Below, one piece after another: positions 62,888 to 64,000 of a stretch of 64,000 bases of DNA. The notes under the pieces are model-generated. The model did not search any database. It saw nothing but the letters and a program-made list of their open reading frames with translations, and was not told the DNA's origin. Position 1 is the first letter of the stretch; each line of letters begins with the position of its first letter. The stretch is from Bacteroidales bacterium. GTDB lineage: Bacteria; Bacteroidota; Bacteroidia; Bacteroidales; VadinHA17. The stretch covers positions 1 through 64,000 of the forward strand of contig JAGPFZ010000002.1 of assembly GCA_018056245.1 (NCBI GenBank), in the 5' to 3' direction. The translations under genes and the position numbers were made by a program.

Positions 62888-64000
62888 AAATGAAAATAAA
62901 ATAAAAATGCAAGAGCGGCAATTATTATCAATAACAGAATCCTGAAATAAACAGGAATAAACAACGGTTTGTAGTCGCCATAAATAACCAGATTTACCCA
63001 AAAATAAGGAAGAGAATGCTGCATATCAGCCTGTTCGAGATAACTCAGTCGGGCTTTCCGAAGAGCGTTGCTTTTATTCATTCCTATCTTGATATTTTTA
63101 TAGAATGATTTCATCATCTCTGCCCCTGATCTGTCATCAACTTCCCATAAAGACATTACAACTGATTTACTTCCCGAAAGAAGAAAACTTCTTGCAAAGC
63201 TCAACACACCTTCCCCTGCATACATGGTGCCTGAACCTGTATAACAAGAACTGAGTACAACCATTTTAGCATCGAGTGGGACACCATATACTTCATATTG
63301 CCTTAAATACATATTGTTCACCGAATCGGCCGATCCTGAAAAAATCATTCCTGAATTAACCGGAGAGTTTTCATCAATAATTGTATGCATGGCAAGATGT
63401 ATTATATCATATTTCCCTGCTTCATTTATATAAGCTTGCTTTGTAGCCTCTGCCCCCATGAATAGCTTACCATGAACTGTTCTTGAAACATAGTTGGCTT
63501 CCTCCCCTGCATACTTCAAGGGTAAAAGGACCTGCCTCGGAAAATAACCTTCCTGCCTGGCAATGTTCATAGAATCAAGATACAAAGGCGATTTATATAT
63601 AGGTGCAAAAACAAGGGCATTATTGAAAAGAGAAGGTTTTCCATTACCTGCCTCCGAAAGCAGTGTTGCCGAATAGGTATAGGAAATGTCATAATTATTC
63701 ATTAAAAACGGAAGCCTGTTATGATAAAGACTTGTATCTCTGTTATTGGCGGTTAAAAACGCCTCGAACGGAATAAAAGAGAGCTCTTTATCTGGTGAAA
63801 TTATCAACCTGTTGGAAATGAAATATTTTTTCACAGGATCAATAAGAGATAAATACAATTTGTAGCCTTTCTCCTGAAAGAGCCTGAAATCTTCCCGTGC
63901 ATCTCTTTCGGCGTCGGGCTTCGAAAGCATATTACGGAAAAATATTATGTCAGAGAATAAACCACTATCGGCAGGCACTGTAGTAATAACATTGTTCTTA
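62869..64000 (-). CDS. CHAT-domain (caspase-like) protein, cut by the window edge
   Basis: The frame is open past position 64000, so the N-terminal part is missing from the window. The visible 377 residues hold a CHAT protease domain (clan CD, caspase/separase-like): the supporting His lies in HLAMHTI and the nucleophile Cys in VVLSSCYTGSGTMYAGEG, followed by FLLSGSKSVVMSLWEVDD. A membrane helix and basic tail close the protein (YFRILLLIIIAALAFLFYF). CHAT proteins usually carry TPR repeats before the protease domain, so these are expected beyond the edge. The convergent sigma factor gene overlaps its 3' end by 19 bases. Confidence 0.87.
   Translation of the reverse strand, partial: KNNVITTVPADSGLFSDIIFFRNMLSKPDAERDAREDFRLFQEKGYKLYLSLIDPVKKYFISNRLIISPDKELSFIPFEAFLTANNRDTSLYHNRLPFLMNNYDISYTYSATLLSEAGNGKPSLFNNALVFAPIYKSPLYLDSMNIARQEGYFPRQVLLPLKYAGEEANYVSRTVHGKLFMGAEATKQAYINEAGKYDIIHLAMHTIIDENSPVNSGMIFSGSADSVNNMYLRQYEVYGVPLDAKMVVLSSCYTGSGTMYAGEGVLSFARSFLLSGSKSVVMSLWEVDDRSGAEMMKSFYKNIKIGMNKSNALRKARLSYLEQADMQHSLPYFWVNLVIYGDYKPLFIPVYFRILLLIIIAALAFLFYFHFHLKKR

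Noticed and set aside
1..64000. CRISPR arrays, insertion sequences or prophage
   Set aside because: No regularly spaced repeats, transposase, integrase or phage structural genes were found.

Overview
The window comes from a low-GC member of the Bacteroidota, most likely an anaerobic Bacteroidales-type organism. Several independent signs agree: a complete moxR-DUF58-batA/B/C/D/E aerotolerance cluster, a BtuB/BtuG/BtuF/BtuC/BtuD B12 uptake operon behind a cobalamin riboswitch, a DUF4105 protein, lipoproteins with SDD-type surface export signals, and promoters of the Bacteroidetes type (TTTG, about 19 bases, TAnnTTTG). No CRISPR array, insertion sequence, rRNA gene or prophage is visible.

Layout. 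507-16652 (+) is one long, tightly coupled operon of twelve genes. It holds four large or medium beta-propeller proteins (three PQQ-repeat/BamB-like, one NHL-like), a small Cys-rich membrane protein, a Tat-exported polyferredoxin, a NapH-like membrane ferredoxin, a NuoE-NuoF (HndA-HndC) fusion with extra ferredoxin domains, a NuoG/GltD-like iron-sulfur module, a glycosyltransferase and a LolD/FtsX-type ABC system. It reads as a membrane electron-transfer system linking NAD(P)H to periplasmic or membrane ferredoxins, with no recognisable catalytic end-point, and is the best candidate for an undescribed system. 16696-19345 (-) is L-rhamnose isomerase plus a rhamnulokinase. 19862-23046 (+) is a lysine 2,3-aminomutase-like radical SAM enzyme with two ATP-grasp ligases. 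A decayed gene fragment and ung follow.

24176-33358 (-) is the Bat aerotolerance cluster, read from moxR at its right end. Then come a DUF4105 membrane protein, an M50 protease, an exported isoaspartyl methyltransferase, tRNA-Arg(UCU), a C69 dipeptidase and an AraC regulator. 38887-39811 holds a strong candidate structured small RNA (6S-like) and a broken bioG-like gene. 39812-44465 has YihY, a frameshifted comB, a glycosyltransferase and a thioredoxin-like protein. 44472-51147 (-) is the B12 uptake operon.

51310-58186 (-) has a LacI regulator and housekeeping genes (yidC, pyrG, a DUF349 protein). The right end (58437-64000) holds a 47-residue membrane protein, an HlyD/C39-peptidase ABC exporter pair, an ECF-like sigma factor and a CHAT-protease protein cut by the window edge.

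Two genes (comB and the bioG remnant) carry apparent single-base losses inside A-runs, so sequence error must be excluded before reading them as biology.
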